Of a DNA stretch of 64,000 nt, positions 8,859 to 17,904 are shown one piece after another. Source of the DNA: Massilia forsythiae. Its GTDB lineage: Bacteria; Pseudomonadota; Gammaproteobacteria; Burkholderiales; Burkholderiaceae_D. The notes under the pieces were generated by a model. The model saw only the letters and a list, made by a program, of their open reading frames with translations, was not told where the DNA came from and searched no databases. The first letter of the stretch is position 1, and each line of letters starts with the position of its first letter. Location: positions 496,001 to 560,000 of the forward strand of contig NZ_CP051685.1 of NCBI RefSeq assembly GCF_012849555.1, written 5' to 3'. The translations under genes and the position numbers were made by a program.

Positions 8859-10937
8859 ATGCATATCGTGACGCAGGTCGTGACAACCGACGAAGGCGAG
8901 CGCGCACGCCTGTCACTGCTGTTCCAGCCGGCCGCGGGCGACCTGAGCGCCATCGTGCTGCGTTTCGCGGCGACGCTGGAGGAAGCCGCATGCGTCCCGC
9001 CACCCTTTCCGGACCTGCTCTTGCTGGCGCCGACGGACGACGACGGCGCCGGCATGGCGCTGCCCGTGAGCCCCGCGGTGTTCGGCAACGCGGCGGTCGT
9101 GATCGTCGGCGACGCCATCGACATTGCCGGGACGCGCCGGCTGCTCACCAGCGGCCTGGCGGACGACGTGATGCTGTCCAGTGATTCGCGATCCGACACG
9201 TTCGCGCGCTTCGTCGCCGTCATCGAGCGCGTCCGTGCGCGCGAACGTGAACGCAACGGCGCCGCCATCGTGCTGGCGGCGATGGCCGACGCCGTCATCG
9301 CCACCGATGAGGCGGGTACGATCGCCTACTGCAACGATGCGGCCTGCAGCCTGACCGTCCGTGCGCGCAAGGAAATGCTTGGGCTGCCTATCGACGCCGT
9401 GATGGCGCTGCACGCCGCCGGAACGCTCGCCGCCGTCGAGCATCCGATCACGCGCGCGATGAACGACAAGCAAGCCATCCGGCTACCGCCGGGCACCGTG
9501 ATGGTGCGCGTGGACGGCAGCGAGATCATGATCGCCGATTCGACCTCGCCGATCGTCGCCCCGGACGGCAAGCTGGACGGCGCCGTCATGGTGTTCCACG
9601 ACGTCACCGCCACACACCAGCTCCAGTCCCAGGTCGATTACCTGGCCAGGCACGATTTCCTCACCGGCTTGCCCAACCGCTACGCCGCGCAACTGCATCT
9701 GGCCGAGATCCTGCGCCAGGCCGGCGCGAACGGCCAGGGCCTGGCGGTGATGTACCTGGATCTCGACAACTTCAAATCCATCAACGACACCCTCGGCCAT
9801 GCGGCCGGAGACCGTTTGCTGGCGTCGGTCGCGACGCGCCTGCGCGCTTGCTGCCGCTCGATCGACATGGTCAGCCGCCAGGGCGGCGACGAATTCCTGA
9901 TCCTGTTGGCGCCCGGCACCCAGCCGGACGAATCCCGGGGCGCCGCGCAGCGCATGCTGGAGGCCGTGGCGGCGCCGCACCTGATCGACGGCGCGACCAT
10001 GCGCGTCGGCTGCAGCATCGGCATCGCGCTGCATCCGCAGCACGGCTTGGCCGCGGACACGCTGCTGCAGCACGCCGACACGGCGCTGCACGCCGCCAAG
10101 GCGGCGGGACGCAACACGTTCAATGTGTTCCAGCCGCGCATGCTCGACAGCGTGGCCGAGCGGCGCGCGCTGGAGGATGCACTCAGGCTGGCGCTCGACA
10201 CCGGCGGCCTGGAACTGTTCTACCAGCCCAAGGTGTGCCTGGCCGACGGCGCGATCCACGGTTGCGAATCCCTGCTGCGCTGGCGCCATCCGGACTGGAC
10301 GCGCTTCGCGATCGCCGAGGTAATCCGGTGCGCCGAACAGTCCGGCCTGATCGTCAACCTGGGCCGCTGGGTGATGCACGAAGCCATGCGCCAGGCGCGC
10401 GCCTGGCGCGACAGCGGCATCGACCCCGGTCCGATCGCCATCAATGTTTCGGCGCTGGAACTACGCCAAGCCGACTTCATCGCCCACCTCGAGGGCTGCA
10501 TGGCGCGATTCGGCGTCCTGCCGCCGGACGTGCAAATCGAACTGACCGAGTCGGCCCTGATGCGCGACGTCGCCAGCGCGGTCGACGTCCTGCATCGCCT
10601 GAAGGGCCTGGGCATGTCGATCGCGCTCGACGATTTCGGCACCGGTTACTCGAACCTGAGCTATCTCGCCGATATCCCGATCGACCTGCTGAAAGTGGAC
10701 CGCAGTTTCGTGCACGGTATCGCCGCGGCCTCGCCGCGCCGCCAGGCGCTGTTGGGCGCGGTCCTGTCGGTCGCCGCGCACCTCGGCCTGCCAACCGTCG
10801 CCGAAGGCATCGAAACCCCTGCCGAAGCGCTTTACCTGATGAACGCGGGCTGCCAGATGGGCCAAGGCTTCCTCTACAGTCCCGCCGTCAGCGCGGCTGC
10901 CTTCGAACGCCTGCTATCGCACCGCGAAAACCCGTGA
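8859..10937 (+). CDS. PAS-GGDEF-EAL cyclic-di-GMP turnover protein
   Basis: A 692-aa protein. An N-terminal ~130 residues resemble a receiver-like fold lacking its acidic residues; then come PAS (~145-265), GGDEF (~270-430) and EAL (~440-690) domains. The GGDEF motif is intact (RQGGDEFLIL, ~342-346), so diguanylate cyclase activity is possible. In the phosphodiesterase domain the signature is ESL (GCESLLRW) rather than EAL, but the metal-binding Glu is kept, together with ALDDFGTGYSNL, KVDRSFV and AEGIET, so hydrolysis is likely. ATG 8859 has a GGAGG site 7 bp upstream. The gene lies inside the dusA island among sensor kinases. Which activity dominates cannot be told from sequence. Confidence 0.92.
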   Translation: MHIVTQVVTTDEGERARLSLLFQPAAGDLSAIVLRFAATLEEAACVPPPFPDLLLLAPTDDDGAGMALPVSPAVFGNAAVVIVGDAIDIAGTRRLLTSGLADDVMLSSDSRSDTFARFVAVIERVRARERERNGAAIVLAAMADAVIATDEAGTIAYCNDAACSLTVRARKEMLGLPIDAVMALHAAGTLAAVEHPITRAMNDKQAIRLPPGTVMVRVDGSEIMIADSTSPIVAPDGKLDGAVMVFHDVTATHQLQSQVDYLARHDFLTGLPNRYAAQLHLAEILRQAGANGQGLAVMYLDLDNFKSINDTLGHAAGDRLLASVATRLRACCRSIDMVSRQGGDEFLILLAPGTQPDESRGAAQRMLEAVAAPHLIDGATMRVGCSIGIALHPQHGLAADTLLQHADTALHAAKAAGRNTFNVFQPRMLDSVAERRALEDALRLALDTGGLELFYQPKVCLADGAIHGCESLLRWRHPDWTRFAIAEVIRCAEQSGLIVNLGRWVMHEAMRQARAWRDSGIDPGPIAINVSALELRQADFIAHLEGCMARFGVLPPDVQIELTESALMRDVASAVDVLHRLKGLGMSIALDDFGTGYSNLSYLADIPIDLLKVDRSFVHGIAAASPRRQALLGAVLSVAAHLGLPTVAEGIETPAEALYLMNAGCQMGQGFLYSPAVSAAAFERLLSHRENP

Positions 10938-11021
10938 TTTGCCCCGCAGACCGTATCCGCGCCGGGCGACTGCAAGCACGTTACGAAGCGATCGTTTCGC
11001 CGTGAGAAACCGGGTTTACTG

Positions 11022-11129
11022 CTACCGCCCTTTCTCCGCCTTTTTGACCCGCTTGTCCGCCTTTTTCTCTTTCGCCGTTTTCGCCGGCTCTTTTTTCGTG
11101 GATTTTTTTGCGTCCTGGTTCTTACTCAT
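11022..11129 (-). CDS. 35-aa Lys/Ala-rich small protein
   Basis: A short reading frame of 35 codons starting MSKNQDAKKSTKKEPAKTAK and ending KKAEKGR. It has an AGGAG ribosome site 6 bp before the ATG. About 40% of residues are Lys and there are no hydrophobic residues to build a core, so it is disordered and strongly basic. Similar tiny SKNQD...KK proteins are, as I remember, widespread as hypothetical genes in pseudomonads and Burkholderiales. Function is unknown; nucleic-acid binding is only a guess. It lies 49 bp from the stop of the PHA depolymerase gene on the other side, reads in the same direction, and could be its downstream partner. Confidence 0.7.
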   Translation of the reverse strand: MSKNQDAKKSTKKEPAKTAKEKKADKRVKKAEKGR

Positions 11130-11178
11130 GATTCGCTCCTATCAAATGAAGGGCAGAGGGCTTACAGGCAGGGCGAGC

Positions 11179-12150
11179 TCACCGTGCATGCCGCTCGCCG
11201 AAAAACCGTAGCATTTCGCGGCTGGCGTCAGGACCGTTCGCATCGGTGTTGGCGGCACGCAGATCGCCGCCGGACCAGGCGTGTCCCGTGCCGTGCACGA
11301 GCCAATGCTCGGCCACGACGGTGCCGGACTTGCCGGTGTGGACCGAGCGCGTGAAGTCGCGCCCGCCTTCCTGTCCCGTTACCTGGACATTCATGACGCT
11401 CCGGCAACCGGCCGGCCTGGCCGACAGATAGCTCTGGATCGACTGGCGCACGACACCGTCGCCGTTACTCTGGTGGACGATGGCATCGTCGCCTCCGTGG
11501 AATACGATGACCGGGACGCTGGTCAGGCAGGGCCCGCCGGCGCAGGCTGGGACGGCGCCGCCGAAGCGCATGGTCGTCATCGCGCCGATGCCGCTCGTCG
11601 CGCTGCCGTGCGGCATACCGGAATGGCAGCCGATTGCGCTGAAGATGTCCGGATAATTGCGTCCGACGATCAGCGCCATCGCGGCGCCCGCCGACAGGCC
11701 CGCGATCGAGACGCGGCGCTGGTCGACCCCATGGTCGCCGATGATTTTCAGGGTCAGGGCCGCGACCAGCGCCGGCTCGCCCTGGTCACGCGCCTGGTTG
11801 GCCGCCTCGAACCAGTTCCAGCAGCTGTTCCAGTTCGCGTAAGGCGACTGTTCGGGATACAGCACCAGGAAGCCGGCCTGCTCGGCCAGCTCGTTCATCC
11901 CGGTGGCCAGCGCGAAATCCGCGGCGTCCTGGCCGCAACCGTGCAGCATGACGACCAGCGCGGGTGGTTCGCTCCCGCGCGTCGCGGGAACGTACAGGCG
12001 ATACCTAATGACCTTTCCGTTCGCTTGCAAGCTGCCTGCCAGGAATCCATGCGGCTGCCGGACGGCGGGCAGGACATGGAACGGGACGCTGGCGGAGCGC
12101 GCCGCCTCGCTGGTCCAGGAGAACCAGTCCACCATGACTTTACTGTACAT
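11179..12150 (-). CDS. PHB depolymerase-family esterase (LpqC-like)
   Basis: A 323-aa alpha/beta hydrolase. Visible features are the strand ALVVMLHGCGQDAADFA with the oxyanion HG, the nucleophile elbow AGLSAGAAMAL (GxSxG), an acidic region around VFHGGDDAIVHQSN and the terminal catalytic His in GTGHAWSGGD. This is the esterase family that includes intracellular or short PHB depolymerases, feruloyl esterases and LpqC. No signal peptide is obvious, which favours an intracellular role. ATG 12150 follows a good AAGGAG site. A phasin-like gene sits in the same island at 18545, and the two share a 50-bp upstream element, supporting a link to PHA granules. Confidence 0.88.
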   Translation of the reverse strand: MYSKVMVDWFSWTSEAARSASVPFHVLPAVRQPHGFLAGSLQANGKVIRYRLYVPATRGSEPPALVVMLHGCGQDAADFALATGMNELAEQAGFLVLYPEQSPYANWNSCWNWFEAANQARDQGEPALVAALTLKIIGDHGVDQRRVSIAGLSAGAAMALIVGRNYPDIFSAIGCHSGMPHGSATSGIGAMTTMRFGGAVPACAGGPCLTSVPVIVFHGGDDAIVHQSNGDGVVRQSIQSYLSARPAGCRSVMNVQVTGQEGGRDFTRSVHTGKSGTVVAEHWLVHGTGHAWSGGDLRAANTDANGPDASREMLRFFGERHAR

Positions 12151-12228
12151 TACTCGACTCCTTCGTTGTAGAAAAAGTCTCCTTTATTATTGTCGACGGC
12201 ACGGCCTGCGCACTGCCCGATGTAATGC

Positions 12229-12278
12229 ACTATGCGCCCTTTTGCGGCGTCACGCCGGACCGGGGCAAGTCTATTTTC
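12229..12278 (-). promoter_or_regulatory. Shared 50-bp upstream element, copy 1
   Basis: Read on the plus strand it has ACTATGCGCCCTTTT, then 26 unrelated bases, then TCTATTTTC. The same two blocks with the same spacing occur at 19266-19315. This copy lies 79 bp upstream of the PHB depolymerase start. On the minus strand the order is GAAAATAGA-N26-AAAAGGGCGCATAGT, which has the shape of a promoter or two-part binding site. The function is inferred from position only. Confidence 0.5.
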
Positions 12279-12325
12279 CTGGCTTGGTGCGAGGCAAGAC
12301 GCGCAGCGACTATACGACTGCCTCC

Positions 12326-13624
12326 TCAGGCGCCCTTGCGCGGTTCACCCTGGCCGGTTTCGCCCTTCGCATACCATGCCATCAACGGCCCGGCCGTCAC
12401 GCCGTGCAGCAGGATCGACGCTGTCACGGCGACCAGCGTGAATGCGACGAAGCGCTGCGCCAGGTCGCCGGACAATCCATGGTCGAGCGCATACATCAGG
12501 TAATACACCGAGCCGATGCCGCGAATGCCGAACCAGCCGACCATCGCGTGGTGCCGCGCAGGCATCGCACTGCCAGCCATGCCGAGAAATACCGCCAGCG
12601 GCCGTACCACGAACAGCGACAAGGCAGTGAACCACCACAGGGAGGGAAACGTCGTGACGTAGGCCAGCATGGCGCCGGTCAGGATGACGAGCACGGGCTC
12701 GGCCAGTTTCTCGATCTGCTCGTTGAATCCCTGGACGTCTTCCTTCATCGCCGCGCTCGTTTCGCGCTCGGGACGCGTGCTCCCGCGCTTCCACATCCAC
12801 AGGTAGGAGATGTCGCGGCGGCGGTACACGCGCTGCAGGGCGATGCCGGCCGCGAACACCGCCAGGAAGCCGGATGCATGGCACAGCTCGGCAAGTCCGA
12901 AGCAGACGGCGACGATGCCGAGCGAGAGAAATTCGTTCATGCCGAGCGCCTCGTCGTGCCGGTTCCTGAGGAAGACGACCGCCGTGCCGATGAGAAAGCT
13001 GGTAGCGGCGCCGATCAGGATACCGCCGACCAGCGACCAGGCCAGATCCAGTGACAACCAATGCGCGACGCCGGTTCCATCGTCGTGGCTGCCCATCAGG
13101 CCCAGCCCCAGCACGACCACCGGAAAGGCAGAGCCATCGTTCAGTCCGCCCTCGCCGGCCAGGTTGAAACGGACCAGGTCGGGCGTATCGCCCGCTTCCG
13201 GCTGGATGCCCGAGGCCAGCACGGGGTCCGTCGGCGCCAGGATGCCGCCGAGCAGGATCGCCGCGCCCAGCGGCAAGTCCAGCAGCAGCACGCCGATGGC
13301 GGCGATCAGCACCACCGTGATCGCCATCGACACGAACGCGAGACGCAAGGGCGCCAGCCAGCGCCGGTCGCGCAAGGGAATCTCGAGCTTGAGTCCGACG
13401 GAGAACAGGGAGATCAGCAAGGCCGCCTCGGCGACCAGTTCCAGCGCGGGCGCGAAACGCAAGGGATCCGGCGCGAAGACGTCGGCCACGGCCGGACCAA
13501 GCAGGACGCCCACGCCCAGGTAGATCATCGCCCCGCTGAGGGGCAGGCGCGTCACCAGCGTACCGCCCAGCATCATCGCGATGAGGGTAGCGCCGCCGAA
13601 CAGGATCCAGTGCGTGGACGTCAT
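12326..13624 (-). CDS. Cation:proton antiporter (CPA1/NhaP type)
   Basis: A 432-aa integral membrane protein with about 12 hydrophobic segments. The family signature LLGGILAPTDPVLASGIQ is present (~128-145), with the LNDGSAFP segment following at ~165, both part of the Na+(K+)/H+ exchange core of CPA1 carriers. The central region between helices (RRDISYLWMWKRGSTRPERE) is cytoplasmic. ATG 13624 overlaps the TGA of the upstream hybrid histidine kinase (ATGA), so the two are translationally coupled. That suggests the kinase senses a condition linked to pH or ion balance (inference). Transported ion unknown. Confidence 0.9.
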   Translation of the reverse strand: MTSTHWILFGGATLIAMMLGGTLVTRLPLSGAMIYLGVGVLLGPAVADVFAPDPLRFAPALELVAEAALLISLFSVGLKLEIPLRDRRWLAPLRLAFVSMAITVVLIAAIGVLLLDLPLGAAILLGGILAPTDPVLASGIQPEAGDTPDLVRFNLAGEGGLNDGSAFPVVVLGLGLMGSHDDGTGVAHWLSLDLAWSLVGGILIGAATSFLIGTAVVFLRNRHDEALGMNEFLSLGIVAVCFGLAELCHASGFLAVFAAGIALQRVYRRRDISYLWMWKRGSTRPERETSAAMKEDVQGFNEQIEKLAEPVLVILTGAMLAYVTTFPSLWWFTALSLFVVRPLAVFLGMAGSAMPARHHAMVGWFGIRGIGSVYYLMYALDHGLSGDLAQRFVAFTLVAVTASILLHGVTAGPLMAWYAKGETGQGEPRKGA

Positions 13625-16539
13625 CCGGCAGCCCGCGTCGGGCTCTTACCGGACTGCCGCATGCCGGCCAGGAGCGCGGACAACTGGCGCGTATCGACCG
13701 GCTTGACCAGGTGATGGTCGAAGCCGGCCGCCTGGGTTTCGATGCGGTCCCGGTCCCGGCCGTAGCCGGTGATGGCCACCAGCATGGCGCCGCCGGTGCG
13801 CGCACCGGCACGCAGGCGCCGGGCCAGCTCGTTGCCGCTGATGTCGGGCAGGCCGATATCGAGCAGGAAAACGTCGGGAGCGGCCATGTCGCTGCGCTCG
13901 AGCGCGCTGCGCGCATCGTGTTCGACCGTCACTGCGTGTCCATGCGACTCCAGCAGCATGGCGAGCATCGCGGCCGCATCGACGTTGTCGTCGACGATCA
14001 TGATCCGCAACGGCTGCTCCGATGCGACTTGCGCCTCGCGCGCAGGCCCGGAATCGCCGGCGGCGTCCCTTTCCGGCGGGCGGCGCGGCAGCGTGACGGA
14101 AAACACGCTGCCAGTTCCGAGGCCGCGGCTGGCGCAGGCCACCGTCCCGCCGTGCAGGTTCACCAGGCTCCTCACCAGCGCCAGGCCGAGCCCGAGCCCG
14201 CCGAGCGAACGGTCCGACGGGCGCTCGGCCTGGGTGAACAGCTCGAAGGCGTGCTCGACCAGCTCCGGCGCCATGCCGATGCCGTCGTCCTCGACGCGCA
14301 AGATGACCTGCCCCAGTTCGACGGCGATCGCCAGCGTGATGCGGCCGTCCTCGGGCGTGTACTTGGCGGCATTGTTCAACAGGTTGGCCAGCACCTGCAC
14401 CAGACGCTTGCGGTCCCCCGTGACGAATGGAGCAAGCGGCGGCAGCGCCAGGGCCAGTCGATGACGCCGTGCGTGCAATAGCGGCATGGCCTGTTCGATC
14501 GCGTCGTCGGCGACCTGGCGCATGTCGACCGGTTCCATGACCAGCTCCACCTGCCCGCGCGTCACGCGCGAGACGTCGAGCAGGTCGTCCACCAGGCTGC
14601 TCAGATGCCGGACCTGGCGCGCGATGATTTCGCTGGTGCGGCGTACCCGCGCCGGGTCCACCTGGCCCATCTGCAGCAGGTCGGCCGCGGCGCCGATCGG
14701 CGCGAGCGGATTGCGCAGCTCGTGGGCGAGCATGGCCAGGAACTCGTCCTTGCGGCGGTCGGCGACGGCCAGCTGTTCCTGGGCCGCCTTGCGCTGCGTG
14801 ATGTCGTGGAAGAAGAAGGCGATGCCGCCCTCCAGGGAGCGATGGGTGCGGATTTCCATCCATACATGGCGCCCGTCCGGCAGCCGGTGGAACAACTCGA
14901 CGCTTTCCGTCTTGCCGGTGTCCATGACGCGCCGGTAAGCCCGTTCGGCATCGGTATGCCTGAGCTCCGGCCAAACGTCCCAATGGCTGCGTCCGATGAC
15001 TTCACCGGCGCTGCGCTGGGCGAGCCGCAGTCCCTCGGCGTTCATGCGCAGGATGATCCAATCGCGATCGAGCACGGCGAACCCTTCGACCATGGCGTCG
15101 AAGATGTACTGGCTCTGGTCGCGCTCGGTCTGCAGCTCGTTGCGCGTCCGGGCGGCTTCGAGCGCCGGCCAGGTCCGGCCGGCCGCTTCGGCGACGAGGG
15201 CGAGCGCCTCATCCTGCCAGGTGCGCGGCGCAACGCCCTCGATCGCCAGTACCGCCTTGAGATCGCCGGCCTTCACGTACGGCACCAGCAACGCGGCGCC
15301 GGCGCCATCGTGCTTGCGCCATACCGGCTGGTCGGCGACCTGCCCCCCATTGCGCAGCACCATGAGCGCCGCCGGGTCGAACGCCTCGAGCGCGATGCCG
15401 CGGCCCGCCTGGCCGGGGAACCCCGCCGGAGTCCAGTCGCACCGACAGGCGGCCATGCCCGATGCGCCGTCGATGTCAGCATACCAGACACGCGCCGCGC
15501 CCAGCCGGGTGCCCAGCATCTCGCAGACGGCTTCGCCGATGCGACCGGCGTCGTCCAGTTCCCGGATCCGGTCGGCGAAGCGCAGCTGGAACGCCTGGTT
15601 CGATTTCGCGGTCTCAAGTTGCCAGACCTTGCCGCGCAGCTCGCTCTTCGCCAGGCAGGCGGCCGTCACGTCGTTCGCCTGCGCGAAGATGCCGGTTACG
15701 TGTCCGTCGCGGCCGACGAGCGGCTGGTACAGCAAATCCACGTAGCGCTCTTCCGGCGCCCCCCCGGCCACGCGCTGGAGCGTGAGCCGGCGCTCGTGCA
15801 GCACGATGCGCTCGCCGGTTGCGAACGCGCTGTCGAGCAGCTCGTGCAAGCCCTGCCCTGCCAGTTCAGGCAATGCCGCCAGGGCCGGCTTGCCGATCAG
15901 GTCGCGGCGGCCCACCAGCGCATAATAAGCTTCGTTGACCATGTCGAACACATGGTCGGGGCCACTCATGATCGCCATCGAACCGGGGGCCTGGTCGAAC
16001 ATCGCCTGCAGTTTATGGCGCTCCGAACTCAGGATGCGCGTCAGGGCCTCGTGCAGCAAGGGGCGCTCGATCGGCGTCACGTCCGGCACGGCGTCCGCAC
16101 CCTGGCGCAGGTAATAGTGCCTGGCCGCGCCGTCGAACTGGTACAGGTCGGTGACGTCGATCGCGTTCTGCGCCACGAAGCCCACCGCGCCGCCGGCATC
16201 GCGCACCGGCGTGTGCACGGTGCTCCAGTAGCGCAGGTCGAACACGACGCCGGCCGGCGTCTCGCGCGGGACCGCGTAGCGCAGCAGCGCGCTGGTCTGT
16301 GGCTCACCGGTCGCGATCGCGCGCGCGATCGCGGCGCGCACCTCCTCGAGATTGGTCGACTCTGGGTCGGCGGGGTTCGACGGGAACGCGTCGAAGATGT
16401 GCTTGCCCATCAGCGCCGCCGCAACCCGGCCGGTGGCCCGCAGGTAGGCCGCGTTCGCGCCGATGATGACGCAGCTGGTGTCGACCAGCAGGTAGGGATA
16501 GGGCGAGGCGGCGAACAGCGCCGCGAAGTCGGGTTGCAT
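13621..16539 (-). CDS. Hybrid histidine kinase: PAS-PAS-GAF-PAS-HisKA-HATPase-REC
   Basis: A 972-aa cytoplasmic sensor. PAS-like modules are at ~1-130, ~190-310 and ~480-590, and a GAF-like module at ~320-470. HisKA follows with EFLAMLAHELRNPLAP (acceptor His near 606), then HATPase_c (LLNNAAKYTPEDG, DDGIGMAP, GLGLGLALVRSLV) and a C-terminal receiver (IMIVDDNVDAAAM, acceptor Asp in VFLLDIGLPD, Lys in LVKPVD). ATG 16539 has GGAG 7 bp upstream; an ATG at 16560 is in frame too. It is coupled by ATGA to the antiporter gene. The IS5 element ends only 88 bp upstream and may have separated the gene from its original promoter. Its kinase and receiver modules closely resemble the protein at 21377. Confidence 0.9.
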   Translation of the reverse strand: MQPDFAALFAASPYPYLLVDTSCVIIGANAAYLRATGRVAAALMGKHIFDAFPSNPADPESTNLEEVRAAIARAIATGEPQTSALLRYAVPRETPAGVVFDLRYWSTVHTPVRDAGGAVGFVAQNAIDVTDLYQFDGAARHYYLRQGADAVPDVTPIERPLLHEALTRILSSERHKLQAMFDQAPGSMAIMSGPDHVFDMVNEAYYALVGRRDLIGKPALAALPELAGQGLHELLDSAFATGERIVLHERRLTLQRVAGGAPEERYVDLLYQPLVGRDGHVTGIFAQANDVTAACLAKSELRGKVWQLETAKSNQAFQLRFADRIRELDDAGRIGEAVCEMLGTRLGAARVWYADIDGASGMAACRCDWTPAGFPGQAGRGIALEAFDPAALMVLRNGGQVADQPVWRKHDGAGAALLVPYVKAGDLKAVLAIEGVAPRTWQDEALALVAEAAGRTWPALEAARTRNELQTERDQSQYIFDAMVEGFAVLDRDWIILRMNAEGLRLAQRSAGEVIGRSHWDVWPELRHTDAERAYRRVMDTGKTESVELFHRLPDGRHVWMEIRTHRSLEGGIAFFFHDITQRKAAQEQLAVADRRKDEFLAMLAHELRNPLAPIGAAADLLQMGQVDPARVRRTSEIIARQVRHLSSLVDDLLDVSRVTRGQVELVMEPVDMRQVADDAIEQAMPLLHARRHRLALALPPLAPFVTGDRKRLVQVLANLLNNAAKYTPEDGRITLAIAVELGQVILRVEDDGIGMAPELVEHAFELFTQAERPSDRSLGGLGLGLALVRSLVNLHGGTVACASRGLGTGSVFSVTLPRRPPERDAAGDSGPAREAQVASEQPLRIMIVDDNVDAAAMLAMLLESHGHAVTVEHDARSALERSDMAAPDVFLLDIGLPDISGNELARRLRAGARTGGAMLVAITGYGRDRDRIETQAAGFDHHLVKPVDTRQLSALLAGMRQSGKSPTRAAG

Positions 16540-16708
16540 GTGTATGCTCCATAATGACATCCGAGGGTTGCCGACGTACGGTTTCCATGATGTACGCCTA
16601 GGACATTGCATGGCGGCACAGGATGAGGGAACCTCGAAAAACCTCGGCTGACCTGGCCCTGGCTGGGTAAAATCTTGAGATCGAACCAAGCCAGCGAGTG
16701 TCGCCGTG

Positions 16709-17737
16709 ATGAAGCCCAGGATCAGTCTATTTGCCGAGCAGGAGCGCGAGGACCGGCGCGCGAAGCTGGGCGATCCGCTGGTGGGCCTGGCCGAGCATGT
16801 GGATTTCGAGGCGCTGGCGGGGAGCATCGATGCCGCCGCGCCGCGTCCGTCGCGTGCCAAGGGCGGCCGTCCGCCATACCCGACAGTATTGATGATCAAG
16901 ATCTTGGTGCTGCAACAGCTCTACAACCTGGCCGACGACGCGCTGGAATATCAGTTGCTGGACCGGCGCAGCTTCCTGCGTTTCCTGGACCTGACGGAAA
17001 GCAGCAGCATCCCGGACGCCAAGACGATCTGGCTGTTCCGTGACCGCCTCGCGCAGGCTGGCGTAGGCAATCAGGTATTCGAGCAAGTCCAGCAGCAGTT
17101 ACTGTCGCAGGGCTATCTTGCGCGCTGCGGCCAGATCGTCGACGCATCGCTGGTACAAGCCCCGATCCAGCGCAACAAGCGCGAGGAGGCCGAGACGGTC
17201 AAGGAAGGCACGATGCCGTTGGGCTGGAAACCGCACAAGCGCGCGCAAAAGGACGTCGATGCCAAATGGACCAAAAAGCACGGCAAGAATCATTTTGGGT
17301 ACAAGCTGCACGCCAGCGTCGACAAGCGTTGCAAGCTGATCCGCAAGATCGCCATCACCCATGCCGCTGTGGCCGATACCACGGTCTTCGAGGAGTTGCT
17401 CGACCTGAGCAACACGAGCCGGGATGTCTATGCCGACCGTGGCTATCCCAGCATCGAACGCGAAGCCAGATTGAAACAAGCCGGATGGCGCGTGCATATT
17501 CAGCGACGCGGCCATGCGACCAAAGGCATTTCCGAGACGCAGAAACGGCGCAACCGCGCGATCGCTATCCCGCGAGCCCGTGTTGAGCATGTATTCGGCG
17601 CCCTGGCTCAAATGGGTGGAAAACTGGTGCGCTGCCTTGGCATCGTGCGCACGACCTTCGTCCTGCAGTTGAAGGCTGCCAGCTACAACCTCAAGCGTCT
17701 CGTATTCTTGAAAGAACGCGGTCTGGCACCGTTCTAA
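16709..17737 (+). CDS. IS5-family transposase (DDE)
   Basis: A 342-aa transposase (a GTG one codon earlier at 16706 is also possible). The N-terminal domain has GGRPPYPTVLMIKILVLQQL, YNLADDALEYQLLDRRSFL and RFLDL. The DDE catalytic residues sit in QIVDASLVQAP, VYADRGYPS and RARVEHVFGALAQMGG. Full length for the family and without internal stops, so it may be active. It lies within inverted repeats at 16628-17884. Confidence 0.93.
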   Translation: MKPRISLFAEQEREDRRAKLGDPLVGLAEHVDFEALAGSIDAAAPRPSRAKGGRPPYPTVLMIKILVLQQLYNLADDALEYQLLDRRSFLRFLDLTESSSIPDAKTIWLFRDRLAQAGVGNQVFEQVQQQLLSQGYLARCGQIVDASLVQAPIQRNKREEAETVKEGTMPLGWKPHKRAQKDVDAKWTKKHGKNHFGYKLHASVDKRCKLIRKIAITHAAVADTTVFEELLDLSNTSRDVYADRGYPSIEREARLKQAGWRVHIQRRGHATKGISETQKRRNRAIAIPRARVEHVFGALAQMGGKLVRCLGIVRTTFVLQLKAASYNLKRLVFLKERGLAPF

Positions 17738-17743
17738 ACCCAC

Positions 17744-17770
17744 GGTTTGGCAGCCTGCGGCTGCCAAACC
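17744..17770. repeat. Perfect 12-bp stem-loop downstream of the transposase
   Basis: GGTTTGGCAGCC (17744-17755) and its exact complement (17759-17770) flank a 3-base loop, 7 bp after the transposase stop. There is no T-run, so it may stabilise the mRNA or block read-through rather than terminate in the classical way. Confidence 0.6.
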
Positions 17771-17904
17771 AGCCTGTTCATATACGTGTCGCGATCAAAA
17801 ATCGCGTTGTCGGAGCGTCGCGGTACGCTGAATCGTGCTTCAGATTGCCTGCTGGCGTTCAAAACTGGGTTATTCGAGGTGGCCATGAGCGAGAGGCTTG
17901 CCGG

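Larger units (their letters stand above)
16628..17884 (+). mobile_element. IS5-family insertion sequence, 1257 bp
   Basis: Boundaries come from imperfect terminal inverted repeats: GGGAACCTCGAAAAACC at 16628-16644 and, reversed, GGTTATTCGAGGTGGCC at 17868-17884, sharing the block ACCTCGAA. The element is flanked on both sides by ATGA (16624-16627 and 17885-17888), a 4-bp target duplication as in this family. It carries one transposase gene. The duplication still matches exactly, suggesting a fairly recent insertion between the hybrid kinase and the hemolysin III gene. Confidence 0.75.
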
